Notes: generated by a model not told the origin, from the letters alone. A DNA stretch of 64,000 nucleotides from Nostoc desertorum CM1-VF14 (GCA_019359245.1 JAHHHR010000040.1:1-64000); one strand, 5' to 3'. Shown: positions 44,377-53,624, counted from the first letter of the stretch. Made by a program: numbers and translations.

Positions 44377-44901
44377 TTAGGCAGAAACTAAACGGCGTAA
44401 AGATTCAGCACGGCGTTTAGCAATAGGGTTATTTGGAGCAAACTTCAATGCTTCTTCGTAACTTTGTAACGCCTGAGTAGTTAACTTTTTTTTCTCGTAA
44501 GCGTGACCAAGATTATTCAACCCTGTTACGTAGTCTGGTTTAGCTTTTAGGGCTTCTTTATACTGACGAATTGCTAGGTCATATTGCTCTTGGATGAAAT
44601 AAATATAACCCAACCCGTTGTAAATAGGGGCAATATTTTCTTCTCCCTCTTCTTGGGCAGCTTTGATAGCTTTTTGAAACAGCGCGATCGCTTGGGAATA
44701 TATTTTTTTTTCTGAATAAATACTGGCTAACTCATAATATTCTTGAGTTGTACCCTTTTCTTTCTCTAACTTCTTTCGCAATCTTGCAAAGGAGCCTTCA
44801 ATCTTACGAGTTTTGAAAATCTGGCGAAAAACACTCACAGCTGCAATTGTGAGTATACCCACGAAAACTGAGAGATAAACAACGGCTAGACTATTATCCA
44901 T
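44377..44901 (-). CDS. ycf37: TPR protein Ycf37, photosystem I assembly factor
   Basis: A 174-residue protein: one N-terminal membrane helix (about 5-26), a basic KTRKIEGSFARLRKKLEKEKGT segment, and three tetratricopeptide units (about 52-85, 93-126, 127-160; e.g. YNGLGYIYFIQEQYDLAIRQYKEAL). Length, anchor and order match Ycf37 of cyanobacteria and plastids, which helps build photosystem I. The name rests on recalled similarity to the Synechocystis protein. Monocistronic; 475 bases after the rplT operon end. Confidence 0.8.
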   Translation of the reverse strand: MDNSLAVVYLSVFVGILTIAAVSVFRQIFKTRKIEGSFARLRKKLEKEKGTTQEYYELASIYSEKKIYSQAIALFQKAIKAAQEEGEENIAPIYNGLGYIYFIQEQYDLAIRQYKEALKAKPDYVTGLNNLGHAYEKKKLTTQALQSYEEALKFAPNNPIAKRRAESLRRLVSA

Positions 44902-45009
44902 TGCTGCAAATATAAATATTAAAAGTTGTTTCTGTAATCTATTATCAGTCTATTGTCCTTTGTCAGTTGTCATTTGTCCTTTATTATTCACCAATGACTA
45001 ATGACCAAC

Positions 45010-45825
45010 TTATGGTAAACCCCAATATTGAGAACGTTTCTGGAGCCAACCTTCTGCTAAGTAACGAGCGATCGCTTCATTCACCTTTCGTCTTAACTTA
45101 TCGTACTGCAATCCCTTGGGCATGACTACAGACAAGGGTTCAGTTGATAGCTTGGTTGGCAGTAGCCGATATTGGGGATATTGTTGCACCCAACCGCTCA
45201 GAACGCTAGCATCTGCGGCAAAGGCAAAGGCTGCATTACTTTCTATTTTATCTCGCGCTTCTTTATAAGAATTGACTCCTACCAACTCCGCATTTGGCAC
45301 ATAGTACCGAACTCTAGCAATAGTGCTGGAGTTATTCAATACGGCAATTTTTTGTTTTGCCAAATCACTAAACTTCTGCACAGAGGCATCTTTTGTAACT
45401 AATACGGTGCCATCCAAATAGTAGGGAACACTGAAACTAACTATGCGGGCGCGTGATTCGGTTGCTGTTACCCTAGCGATCGCAAAATCAACTTTCTTGT
45501 CTAAGACTACAGACAAGCGATCGCGATTCGCTACAGGTTCCAATTTGACAGCCTCTGTTTTACCAACCAAGTCAAGTGCCAATTGCCGTGCCAAGTCAAT
45601 TTCCAAGCCTTGCAAATTACCATTAGCATCTCTAAATGCCAAGGGACGCAAGTTATCTTTGATGGCAACAGTTAGATAGCCTCGCTGCTGAATTTCTGGC
45701 ATTTCGGCAGCAGACGCAGTTAATCCTGTCCCCACTATGGAAAAGCAAGATATCCAAAAAATAGTGGCGGATAATACCAGATGTAACCGAGTAATTATTT
45801 CCCATTTGTTACATCTGTTATACAT
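45010..45825 (-). CDS. Amino-acid-type periplasmic substrate-binding protein
   Basis: A 271-residue family 3 solute-binding protein. A signal sequence (about 15-40, ending ASAAEM) precedes RGYLTVAIKDNLRPLAFRDANGNLQGLEIDLARQL and the hinge region VDFAIARVTATESRARIVSFSVPY. These match polar amino-acid binding proteins; the ligand is unknown. No ABC partner is present. It begins 12 bases after rplT ends, so it is cotranscribed with the L35-L20 ribosomal genes, an unusual arrangement. Confidence 0.88.
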   Translation of the reverse strand: MYNRCNKWEIITRLHLVLSATIFWISCFSIVGTGLTASAAEMPEIQQRGYLTVAIKDNLRPLAFRDANGNLQGLEIDLARQLALDLVGKTEAVKLEPVANRDRLSVVLDKKVDFAIARVTATESRARIVSFSVPYYLDGTVLVTKDASVQKFSDLAKQKIAVLNNSSTIARVRYYVPNAELVGVNSYKEARDKIESNAAFAFAADASVLSGWVQQYPQYRLLPTKLSTEPLSVVMPKGLQYDKLRRKVNEAIARYLAEGWLQKRSQYWGLP

Positions 45826-45837
45826 CCCTTGCCACCT

Positions 45838-46194
45838 TTATCCTTTAGCTTGATTTGCTAGTTCAGCAACTTTGCCGAAGCTAGCTGGATCGAGGACTGC
45901 TAATTGTGCCAACATCTTGCGATTTAGTTGGATATCAGCTTTTTTCAAGTTACCGATCAACTGGCTGTAGCTTAAGCCGTGTTGCCTTGAAGCAGCGTTG
46001 ATGCGGGTGATCCAAAGGCGACGAAAATCGCGCTTTTTCTTTTTGCGATCGCGGTAGGCACTCCGTAGCGCCTTCATCACTTGTTGGTTGGCAGTTCTAA
46101 ATAGAGTTGAGTGAGAACCGCGAAAACCTTTAGCTAGTTTGAGAATTTTATTGCGGCGTTTCCGAGCTACATTACCGCGTTTTACCCGAGTCAT
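45838..46194 (-). CDS. rplT: 50S ribosomal protein L20
   Basis: Assembly-initiating protein of the large subunit, 118 residues. Start MTRVKRGNVARKRRNKILKLAKGFRG and the block RSAYRDRKKKKRDFRRLWITRINAA are diagnostic. It follows rpmI by 19 bases, the conserved bacterial order. infC is not adjacent, so the classic infC-rpmI-rplT operon is split here. Confidence 0.98.
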   Translation of the reverse strand: MTRVKRGNVARKRRNKILKLAKGFRGSHSTLFRTANQQVMKALRSAYRDRKKKKRDFRRLWITRINAASRQHGLSYSQLIGNLKKADIQLNRKMLAQLAVLDPASFGKVAELANQAKG

Positions 46195-46213
46195 AACTTA
46201 TTTCCTAAAATAC

Positions 46214-46411
46214 TTACAAATATGGGAGCATCAAGCGCACGTTAAGTTCATCGCGTTCATGTACAAGCGCACTCTGACGCATACTACGCTTTTTGTCAGA
46301 AGATTTGTGCTCTAAAAGGTGGCTTTTGAACGCTTTACGACGGACGATTTTGCCGGTGCCGGTGGCACGGAATCGCTTCGCTGCGGCTTTACGAGTCTTT
46401 AGTTTAGGCAT
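46214..46411 (-). CDS. rpmI: 50S ribosomal protein L35
   Basis: A 65-residue basic protein with the L35 pattern: MPKLKTRKAAAKRFRATGTGKI and the C-terminal VRLMLPYL. First gene of the rpmI-rplT-binding-protein unit. Its promoter must lie in the 113-base gap shared with the divergent grpB-like gene. Confidence 0.98.
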   Translation of the reverse strand: MPKLKTRKAAAKRFRATGTGKIVRRKAFKSHLLEHKSSDKKRSMRQSALVHERDELNVRLMLPYL

Positions 46412-46524
46412 TGTTTAGCTTTAATTCGACACGATCCATTATTATACTAATAAAATTGCTTGAATAGTAATTAAATAAAGAATTTAACCAACTACCACTC
46501 TTATAGACAAAATTAATTTCACCG

Positions 46525-47052
46525 ATGGATGAAGTAAATATAGTCGAATATGACCCACGGTGGCAGACTTTGTTTGCACAAGAAGCCGAGCGTATTTGGC
46601 AGGCACTAGGCAATGAATTGGTTGTGGAAATTGAACATATTGGGAGTACTGCCGTACTAGGAATGGCAGCAAAACCAGTTATTGACATTATGGTAGGAGT
46701 CCGTTCCTTAGTAGGTGCGAAATCTACTATTCCGGCATTGGAATCGTTGGAATACGTTTATTGGCGTGAAAACCCAGATCCAGGACGGATGTTTTTTGTG
46801 AAAGGAATGCCACCATACGGAAAGCAACGTACTCATCATATTCACATAGTCGGGGTTGACAGCGAATTTTGGGAGGAGCATAGGCTATTTTGCGACTATC
46901 TGAGAAGGCATCCTGAAGAGGCGAAACGATATGAAGCTTTAAAACGCGATTTGGCAGTAAGTTTTCGGAGCGATCGCGAGGCTTATACTAATGGTAAAAA
47001 TGACTATATCCGGGCTGTGATGTCAAAAGCTCAGTGTGAAATTCGTAATTGA
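46525..47052 (+). CDS. GrpB/UPF0157-family nucleotidyltransferase-like protein
   Basis: A 175-residue protein of the GrpB (UPF0157) group, a nucleotidyltransferase-fold family of unknown physiological role. It shows EIEHIGSTAV, the KPVIDIMVGV aspartate motif, HHIHIVG and FCDYLRRHPEEAKRYEALK. All expected blocks are present. It is divergent from rpmI and converges with the RNase gene. Confidence 0.9.
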   Translation: MDEVNIVEYDPRWQTLFAQEAERIWQALGNELVVEIEHIGSTAVLGMAAKPVIDIMVGVRSLVGAKSTIPALESLEYVYWRENPDPGRMFFVKGMPPYGKQRTHHIHIVGVDSEFWEEHRLFCDYLRRHPEEAKRYEALKRDLAVSFRSDREAYTNGKNDYIRAVMSKAQCEIRN

Positions 47053-47179
47053 ATCAATTGGGAACTAAATCCCCAACTAATTTAAGATCACCAAGAAAGA
47101 CAATTACGCGCGAGTGTTTCACCAACAATTACGAATTACGTTAGCGCAGCGTCTCGTAGAGAGCGTCATTACGAATTAG

Positions 47180-49240
47180 TTAATTCGCTGCTGTTTGGGC
47201 TTCTTGATAAACTATTTCTTGAAACTGGATCATATCTTTTTGCGGATCGGCGTGGCTGACTTTCACCAATATCTGTTCGCCCAACTTCACAGAACGTTTG
47301 AAAACCATTGGCAACTGCAAGCCCAAATCTTCTAACAAAATTAGAGCCAAGTTACTGTCTTCTCGCAGCCACATCAACACTGTTACCTCCCAAGTTTCCT
47401 CTGGATGACGGCGTAAATACTCTAGAGCATAATATCTATTAGTTTGCCGTTCTACCATTGTCACTTCTTGGGTAATACTGGTGACAGTCATCATCACTTC
47501 TTTAAGTTGATCTGCCGTAAATGGTAAAACTTCACCCCGCAAATGGGCTTTAAGCTGGAAGTGAGTAAGCAAGTCACTGTAACGGCGGATGGGAGAGGTT
47601 GCTTGGGTGTAAGTATCTAAACCCAAACCAGCATGGCGCAGAGGCGTAATGCTCATTTCGCTCTTGGGCATACAACGACGCATAGCGCAAGCACGAACGA
47701 ATCCGGCGGGAAGTTGCAGCAATTCTTCTTCTGGGGGTAATTCTGGCTGCGGCTGACCGCGAAAGGGCAAAGGTATGTTATGAGCTTTACCATAACGAGC
47801 CGCAACTTCACCAGCAACAATCATCATTTCTGCCACTACTTGCCGCGACGGGGAATCGTCCAAAATATCAATGTTGATCTCATCATCTTTGACTTTGATC
47901 ATCGCTTCCGGCATGGTGATGCTAATTGCCCCTTGAGCGTAACGCCAAGCTTTACGCTTCTGCGCCCAAGTTGCGATCGCAGCAATTTCTGGTTCTGCTT
48001 GTACCCGTAATTGCAGCATTTCATCTACATCTTCGTAGGTGAGGCGATAAGTCGGCTTAATAGAACTGGTATGAATACTGTAATCTTCTACTCCCCCAGT
48101 TGTATCTAAAATAATCCCGAAACTGAGGGCGCAACAAACCCGTCCCTGGATCAGACTCATTGGCCCAGTCGCTAATACCTCTGGGAACATGGGAATCATC
48201 CCCGTAGGTAAATAGACTGTACTACCCCGCTTTCTGGCTTCTAAATCTAATTCATCTTCTGGTACTAACCATCGAGTCGGATCTGCGATATGCACCCACA
48301 GGCGTTCCCGGCCATCGGGTAGTACTTCCCAACTCAGACCATCGTCGATCTCTGTGGTAGTTTCGTCATCAATGGTGTAGACCTTCAGGTGAGTCAGATC
48401 AAGGCGGTTTGTATCTGAGTCAATCGGCGGGAAATCCAAACGCTGTTGCGCCACTTCTAATACCTTATTAGGAAATTGGATCGGAATTGAAGAACGACGC
48501 AGGAACAAGTTTTCATAAGGACTCCAGCAACCCAAATCCACTAACAGCTGAAAGGCTCCTTGGGGTGTTGTGGGCCGTCCCAGCATGGTCATAGTTTCTA
48601 ATACTGGAGCGCTTGGCGGATAAGCACGAGCTAAGGAATCATAATTGACCCCTGTCCGCACGGTGTCAGCAAGCAGTGCTGCGTATTTTTCGAGTCCTTC
48701 TAAGCGTTGGCGATCGTGGCGCTGCCATTCTACTGCTTCACCTTTGAGCGCCTGCTCTACACGAGTTAAAAATTCCTGCTGTCCCTTGGCTTTTAGTGCC
48801 TCTACTTCCATCTGGTGCTTGCGTTCTGCCACCTGAGCAGCAGTTCGCGGCTCGTAGGCGTCTCCTTTTTGCTTGAAATAAAGTTTGTCGTCTGATAACA
48901 AGCAATGGGCGGCGTAACAAGGAGGCGCGTCTGATGCTGAAAATAGCAGATTCGCCATTTGGTCCGGGGTGACTGTTTCCCCATCCTCAACCAGTAATTC
49001 CCAAGCTACTTCTAAGCTAGATGGGTCTAAATAGGGCTTGATCTGCTCCAAAAAGCTGGCAATCTCAGAAGGCTTGTAGGTCTGCCCGGTAACTGTATAA
49101 GTTATTTGTCTAGGCGCGAGGCTGTGGGATTGACCACGTTCGTCTACCACAAACCAGCGGGTTTTACCATCTGGGCGTTCTACGATGCCCAGACGGCGAT
49201 CGCCTTGAACCCTAAATTCAACTAGCGTCCCCTTCTCCAC
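47180..49240 (-). CDS. rnb: RNase II/R-family exoribonuclease
   Basis: A 3'-5' exoribonuclease with a cold-shock-like N-terminal region, an RNB domain (about 255-560) and an S1-like tail; 686 residues, near the cyanobacterial and plastid RNase II/R type. The catalytic acidic cluster reads TIDDETTTEIDDGLS, so the second of the four usual aspartates is glutamate, common in this group. VHIADPTRWL and SPIRRYSDLLTHFQL are the other key blocks. It lies 112 bases downstream of rpsR on the same strand, so it may be read with rpmG-rpsR. Confidence 0.93.
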   Translation of the reverse strand: MEKGTLVEFRVQGDRRLGIVERPDGKTRWFVVDERGQSHSLAPRQITYTVTGQTYKPSEIASFLEQIKPYLDPSSLEVAWELLVEDGETVTPDQMANLLFSASDAPPCYAAHCLLSDDKLYFKQKGDAYEPRTAAQVAERKHQMEVEALKAKGQQEFLTRVEQALKGEAVEWQRHDRQRLEGLEKYAALLADTVRTGVNYDSLARAYPPSAPVLETMTMLGRPTTPQGAFQLLVDLGCWSPYENLFLRRSSIPIQFPNKVLEVAQQRLDFPPIDSDTNRLDLTHLKVYTIDDETTTEIDDGLSWEVLPDGRERLWVHIADPTRWLVPEDELDLEARKRGSTVYLPTGMIPMFPEVLATGPMSLIQGRVCCALSFGIILDTTGGVEDYSIHTSSIKPTYRLTYEDVDEMLQLRVQAEPEIAAIATWAQKRKAWRYAQGAISITMPEAMIKVKDDEINIDILDDSPSRQVVAEMMIVAGEVAARYGKAHNIPLPFRGQPQPELPPEEELLQLPAGFVRACAMRRCMPKSEMSITPLRHAGLGLDTYTQATSPIRRYSDLLTHFQLKAHLRGEVLPFTADQLKEVMMTVTSITQEVTMVERQTNRYYALEYLRRHPEETWEVTVLMWLREDSNLALILLEDLGLQLPMVFKRSVKLGEQILVKVSHADPQKDMIQFQEIVYQEAQTAAN

Positions 49241-49279
49241 AACTCTCGCACTTTAATTTGGTGAACAGTTTAAATAGTT

Positions 49280-49348
49280 TTAAGTTAAGAGTTAGGAGTT
49301 AGGAGTTTTGATTCTTAACTCATCACTCATCACTCATAACTCATCACT
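49280..49348. repeat. STRR heptamers between rpsR and rnb
   Basis: The 112-base gap between rpsR and rnb is largely heptamers: AGTTAGG-type units in the first half and TCATCAC/ACTCATA-type units in the second. They are near complements and could form a hairpin. Confidence 0.7.
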
Positions 49349-49352
49349 CTTT

Positions 49353-49568
49353 TTAGCCTTCCGCATTGATAAATGGCAACAAAGCCACAATCCGCGAACG
49401 TTTAATTGCTAATGTCAACTCTCGCTGTTGCTGAGATGTAAGTCCAGTAATCCGACGTGGCAATATCTTACCCCGCTCGGTGACAAACTTACGCAGTAAA
49501 TCAACATCTTTATAATCGATTGGTTCTCCTGGCTTGATCGGAGAAAGGCGACGACGGAAATAACTCAT
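49353..49568 (-). CDS. rpsR: 30S ribosomal protein S18
   Basis: A 71-residue protein with the S18 pattern IDYKDVDLLRKFVTERGKILPRRITGL and RELTLAIKRSRIVALLPF. It starts 2 bases after rpmG, the conserved cyanobacterial rpmG-rpsR pair. Confidence 0.98.
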   Translation of the reverse strand: MSYFRRRLSPIKPGEPIDYKDVDLLRKFVTERGKILPRRITGLTSQQQRELTLAIKRSRIVALLPFINAEG

Positions 49569-49570
49569 CT

Positions 49571-49765
49571 CTACTTAATTTCCTTGTGAACGGTATGTTT
49601 GTTGCAGTGGGTGCAGAACTTTTTCAGTTCTAACCGATTAGTAGTGTTGCGGCGATTCTTGGTACTGGTATAACGGTTAACACCAGCAGAACGCTTATCT
49701 GAATTTGTCCGGCACTCAGTACACTCTAGTGTGATAATAATGCGGGCACCTTTACTCTTAGCCAT
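49571..49765 (-). CDS. rpmG: 50S ribosomal protein L33
   Basis: A 64-residue protein, MAKSKGARIIITLECTEC at the start and FCTHCNKHTVHKEIK at the end. Both CxxC pairs (TECR... is C-T-E-C; C-T-H-C) are kept, so it is a zinc-binding C+ form. First gene of the rpmG-rpsR pair. Confidence 0.97.
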   Translation of the reverse strand: MAKSKGARIIITLECTECRTNSDKRSAGVNRYTSTKNRRNTTNRLELKKFCTHCNKHTVHKEIK

Positions 49766-49808
49766 AATCTTACAAACAGTGAAGCCTGAAGAGAATTAAC
49801 ACAAATGA

Positions 49809-50366
49809 CTATCTTCTCACATTCCGCCGCATATTTTCAACTAATCTTTTAACTTTTATGTCGAGCGAGTAGCCACGACGCGACGAAACGATGAAAGTTC
49901 CACAATAGCGATCGTGTAAAGCCTGCCGCATCTGGGCATCAGATAAGGCAGTCCCACAATCAATTGCTAGGGGAAGTACTAGCAGTATAGCAGTGGGATT
50001 GGCTCTAATATTGCTCAGGGCAATTGACACTAAAAGAGCACCTAAGCCGACGATCGCCTCTCGCTTCACTAGTGAGAGCAAATCTGGAACTCTGCCCACT
50101 ACTTCCCCATCTTCAACTTCTAACACCTTTAAATCGAATGCCCAACGCCCTAAACTTTGCCCTTGATTGTTGTATACCACCAGCACCCGCAAAATCAACC
50201 AAAATATCACAAAAACTAGGATTTGTACAAATTGAATCCCGATATCGCCGCCTCCCAGTAGGGAACTGACTAACCAGACACCAAGGAAATCAAGCCCCAA
50301 TGCCATACCTCGCCGCCCAATTTCAGCCTTGGGATAGTGTTTTTGAGGAAGTCGTTCGATAGTCAT
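49809..50366 (-). CDS. RDD-family membrane protein
   Basis: A 185-residue membrane protein of the RDD family. The first helix carries RRGMALGLDFLGVWLVSSLL, with the Arg and Asp of the name. Helices follow at about 45-65 and 100-135. GQSLGRWAFDLKVLEVEDG is the typical RDD loop. Function is unsettled; some relatives act in ion homeostasis or flank transport genes. It lies 43 bases upstream of rpmG on the same strand. Confidence 0.87.
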   Translation of the reverse strand: MTIERLPQKHYPKAEIGRRGMALGLDFLGVWLVSSLLGGGDIGIQFVQILVFVIFWLILRVLVVYNNQGQSLGRWAFDLKVLEVEDGEVVGRVPDLLSLVKREAIVGLGALLVSIALSNIRANPTAILLVLPLAIDCGTALSDAQMRQALHDRYCGTFIVSSRRGYSLDIKVKRLVENMRRNVRR

Positions 50367-50714
50367 ACAACACAGGTATTTTTATTTAGGGGTTGGGAAA
50401 TAATTGCACCTATTTTTAATATTAAGGTGATGCCTTGGGTTTGGCGTTTAGGCTAGAACCCGATTGACAACAATAAGACAATCCTAACTACTGAGGATTT
50501 TGAGGGGCTGTAGAGGATTGCTCCTGCTGTCATATTGCTTCACATCTAAAATGGATAGACAGGTGAACCGAAAGGTTCTACAATCTGACTGATTGCGGTA
50601 AATTTACCTATTGCCCAATCCCCATAAGCATAGTAAAGATTTTCTAGTGATTGCGTTTGATTGCGGAAGCACTAAATTAATATAAGGGAGTCTTGAGTAA
50701 AGGGCAGCAAACAA

Positions 50715-50837
50715 ATGGATGTAAAGCTGATTTTAGCTGGATTAACAGTTATATTTACGCTTTCGTGCTTGTTTTTTGGCACGAAAAATGGATTTTATGA
50801 TTCAGATAACTATCACGGCAATGGCTCTGCACATTGA
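50715..50837 (+). CDS. 40-residue single-pass membrane peptide
   Basis: A short gene: ATG at 50715, stop TGA at 50835. The product begins MDVKLILAGLTVIFTLSCLF, giving one membrane helix, and has a polar tail GFYDSDNYHGNGSAH. The charge and helix layout resembles small thylakoid-complex subunits. I believe near-identical peptides occur in other cyanobacteria but cannot name one. The ribosome site is weak (AAGGG). Confidence 0.6.
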   Translation: MDVKLILAGLTVIFTLSCLFFGTKNGFYDSDNYHGNGSAH

Positions 50838-51137
50838 AAAAAGTCTGTAGACGCTTGAGCTACTTCCCATAGGATAAGTTGGCTAAGAGCGCTCAGAACT
50901 TGCAAAGAGAAAATACACAAGAAGCATCCTTGAGCTAGTAGTTTGATGGCTTCTCGTTAGTCTACCTTTCCGAACCAGTGCGGGTTCGGTGGAGGCGTCC
51001 TCCCCAATCAAAAATCTGTATTCTCAGGGTGTAGGGGCGCACGATAAAACTTACCCCTAAGTCACAAAACCAAAATTTGTGTAATTTTTGGCTTTTGGGA
51101 TATGTCCATGATGATTCAGATTTGAGGGGAGGACAGC
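50838..51137. other. Region upstream of the MBL-fold gene
   Basis: About 300 bases without a gene, GC-neutral, with no repeat or RNA that I can support. A strong ribosome site GGGGAGGA (51124-51131) ends it. The 50367-50714 stretch before the small peptide gene is likewise empty. Confidence 0.5.
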
Positions 51138-52805
51138 ATGAAGGATAATCTGTCGGCATCCTCTCGCGTAGATGCTGCGGAAGTGGGTAGTGAATTAGAA
51201 TGTTTGCCCTATAGTGTCCAGCATTACGATGAGGGTGTGTGTTTATTGGTGAAGATGGGTCCACACCGTATCCTGTTGGACTGTGGTTTAGAGGATATTT
51301 CATCGCTGGTTAAGGGTCTTACTAAGTCGGTACGTGGAGCTAGTTCGTCCCTACCGGCAGATTTTGTTTTGATTAGTCATGCCCACCCGGATCATGCCAG
51401 AGGCTTACTGGCACTGCATAAAGCTTTTCCAAAGTTACCTATTTATGGTAGTGAAGTAACCAGCAAGTTACTGCCATTGAATTGGCTAGACCAAGATGCT
51501 GAGAAAATTTCCCAATTTTGTCATGCCTTGCCCTTGCGATCGCCTGTGGAATTCCAAGATGGTTTGGTGGCAGAATTATTTCCCGCAGGGCATCTACCGG
51601 GGGCAGTGGCAATTCTCCTTACCTACACCACAAAGCAGCGTACTTACAAGCTACTGTACACAGGAGATTTTTTCCTGTCAAACTCTCGGTTGGTAGAAGG
51701 TTTGCGTTTAGAAGAACTGCGAGGATTAGACTTGGATGTGCTAATTATTGAAGGCAGTTATGGCACATCCCGGCATCCTCACCGCCGCAACCAAGAAAAT
51801 CAACTAGCAGAACGAATTAACCGGGCGATCGCTGACCATTGTTCTGTAATCCTTCCCACTCCTGCTTTAGGATTGGGTCAAGAATTATTAATGCTCTTAC
51901 GCTCTCATCACCACTTCACCGGGCGAGATATAGATATCTGGGTAGATGGTGCTGTCGCTACTGGGTGCGATGCCTATTTAGATCTGCTAACCCACCTTCC
52001 CCCATCTGTACAAAATTTCGCCCGCCATCAACCCTTGTTTTGGGATGAACGAGTGCGTCCCCGCGTGCGTCGTTTACAAGCAGAACATCGTCCCACTGTG
52101 GGTAAGTCTCCTTGTATAGTCCTTACCGACTCTACAGATGATTTGGGTAAGCACTGCCAACTAGACACTGGCCCTTGGCTGATCCTTTTACCAGAAAAAA
52201 TTGATATAAAAGTTAATAAAGAATATTTAGCACGCACCACTGTCGAAACCTATCTTTTAGCTCAACATAGTGATGGCCCTGGTACTACACAGCTAATTCA
52301 CAATTTGCGACCCCAGCACGTCATTTTTGTCCACGGTTCTCCTGCCTACTTGGCAGACCTGACTAGCTTAGAGGAGTTGCAAAACCGCTACCATATCCAT
52401 TCACCGGCAGCTGGCATTTTAGTAGAATTGCCTATCGGCGATACATTTTTACAACCGGCAGCACCAGAAACTAATTACGAAGGCGAACTGACAGAGTTGG
52501 GAACAGTAATCACAATCACCCTAGCCGATGTGATTACGACTGATCCTCGTTGGCGGCAATTTGCTGATACTGGTTTAATCGAAGCTCGTTGGCAAGGGGA
52601 AGAACTAGTATTGAGGGGGTTGTCTCAACGAGAATTGCTCAACCAAAATACCGATCGCTATACATGGACTGATGTAGACTGTTGCGGTACTTGCCGACAC
52701 CAAAGGGGGCAGCGATGTTGGAATCCAGCTTCCCCGTTATATAACTTTAAGGTAACTTTAGAAGGTTACTGTCCTGCTTTTGAAGGTTTGAATGATAGCC
52801 AATAG
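51138..52805 (+). CDS. MBL-fold (beta-CASP-like) metallo-hydrolase with a Cys-rich tail
   Basis: A 555-residue metallo-beta-lactamase-fold hydrolase, most like RNA/DNA-processing beta-CASP enzymes. The metal motif is H81-A-H83-P-D85-H86 (LISHAHPDH). YTGDFF and LIIEGSYGTSRHPHRRNQE follow; the latter opens the beta-CASP region. A late VHGS supplies the last histidine. The C-terminal ~40 residues hold a Cys cluster (C515/C516, C519, C527, C545) that may bind zinc. It has a strong ribosome site and stands alone. Confidence 0.88.
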   Translation: MKDNLSASSRVDAAEVGSELECLPYSVQHYDEGVCLLVKMGPHRILLDCGLEDISSLVKGLTKSVRGASSSLPADFVLISHAHPDHARGLLALHKAFPKLPIYGSEVTSKLLPLNWLDQDAEKISQFCHALPLRSPVEFQDGLVAELFPAGHLPGAVAILLTYTTKQRTYKLLYTGDFFLSNSRLVEGLRLEELRGLDLDVLIIEGSYGTSRHPHRRNQENQLAERINRAIADHCSVILPTPALGLGQELLMLLRSHHHFTGRDIDIWVDGAVATGCDAYLDLLTHLPPSVQNFARHQPLFWDERVRPRVRRLQAEHRPTVGKSPCIVLTDSTDDLGKHCQLDTGPWLILLPEKIDIKVNKEYLARTTVETYLLAQHSDGPGTTQLIHNLRPQHVIFVHGSPAYLADLTSLEELQNRYHIHSPAAGILVELPIGDTFLQPAAPETNYEGELTELGTVITITLADVITTDPRWRQFADTGLIEARWQGEELVLRGLSQRELLNQNTDRYTWTDVDCCGTCRHQRGQRCWNPASPLYNFKVTLEGYCPAFEGLNDSQ

Positions 52806-52837
52806 TCATTAATCCGGTGTCTTTTGTCATTTTTAAT

Positions 52838-52894
52838 TAATGACGAATGACGAATGACTAATGACTAATGACTATTAACTATTAACTAATGACT
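52838..52894. repeat. STRR heptamers after the MBL gene
   Basis: Eight tandem heptamers of TGACGAA, TGACTAA and ACTATTA type fill the gap to the converging small gene. Confidence 0.8.
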
Positions 52895-52896
52895 GA

Positions 52897-53208
52897 TTAT
52901 TCTGGATTCGAGTCAGTGTAACGGTTGTGGATGCGTTCGGCTTCGGGGCAATCTTCAGTCATCAAAGGCTCCACATTACCGCGTGGTACTGAAGCTAGTT
53001 TTTGCGTTACAGCACCAATGCTCTCGAGGCGAACCATTTCTTCCCAAGAACAAACTTCGTCCTCTTCTTCTGTTTCATAGCGTAGGGTCACTAGATCTCC
53101 CTCTATGTCGATGATGCGGGCGCGTTCAATCCAGCGTTGCTGGTCCCGCAAGAAAACACATACCTCGCGCCCATCGCAACAGAGTTGATAAATCTTGCGG
53201 TGTAGCAT
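52897..53208 (-). CDS. Conserved cyanobacterial small protein (DUF6679-like)
   Basis: A 103-residue soluble protein. The first two thirds are a compact beta-rich domain with IYQLCCDGREVCVFLRDQQRWIE and VTLRYETEEEDEVCSWEEMV; the tail is polar. I recall it as a cyanobacterial family (DUF6679, number from memory). Small barrel folds of this sort often bind RNA or protein, which is only a suggestion. Stands alone. Confidence 0.78.
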   Translation of the reverse strand: MLHRKIYQLCCDGREVCVFLRDQQRWIERARIIDIEGDLVTLRYETEEEDEVCSWEEMVRLESIGAVTQKLASVPRGNVEPLMTEDCPEAERIHNRYTDSNPE

Positions 53209-53426
53209 GTATTGTTTCTGCCTTTTTAAACAACGTAGTTAAGCCTGTCAAAATCTGGGTTCTACCCCATTACATTACACCTTTAAGAGATTAATTTCAC
53301 CGTTTAGAACAAGTATGCTTCATAACTCAATCCCAAGACTTGCTTGTCGTTGTCAAATATTAGGAAATTTTAAGTCATAAATCAATGGTTGCTCTAGCAA
53401 TGAACTCAATCTCCCTCCGGCTCATT

Positions 53427-53624
53427 CTACCGAATGCCTGCTTCATAGAAGTCAAACAATTCGGAACCTGTTCTAACCAGGTTCATATTTGCTGGTGAGT
53501 CATTCTTAGCATTATGTAATAAAGAATACTCCAAAACAATCGTTGATTGCGGTTGTTTAACTTGCCTAGTTTTACTCATTGGCATTACTGGGAAGTCCGG
53601 GGATTTGGCTTTACTTTTACCCAT
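53427..53624 (-). CDS. Possible small protein, 65 residues
   Basis: A 65-residue frame starting MGKSKAKSPDFPVMPMSKTR, basic at its N-terminus and with TGSELFDFYEAGIR at the end. No family is recognised. Composition is plausible and it sits in otherwise empty DNA; a purine-rich stretch precedes the start. It may be real but nothing confirms it. Confidence 0.5.
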   Translation of the reverse strand: MGKSKAKSPDFPVMPMSKTRQVKQPQSTIVLEYSLLHNAKNDSPANMNLVRTGSELFDFYEAGIR

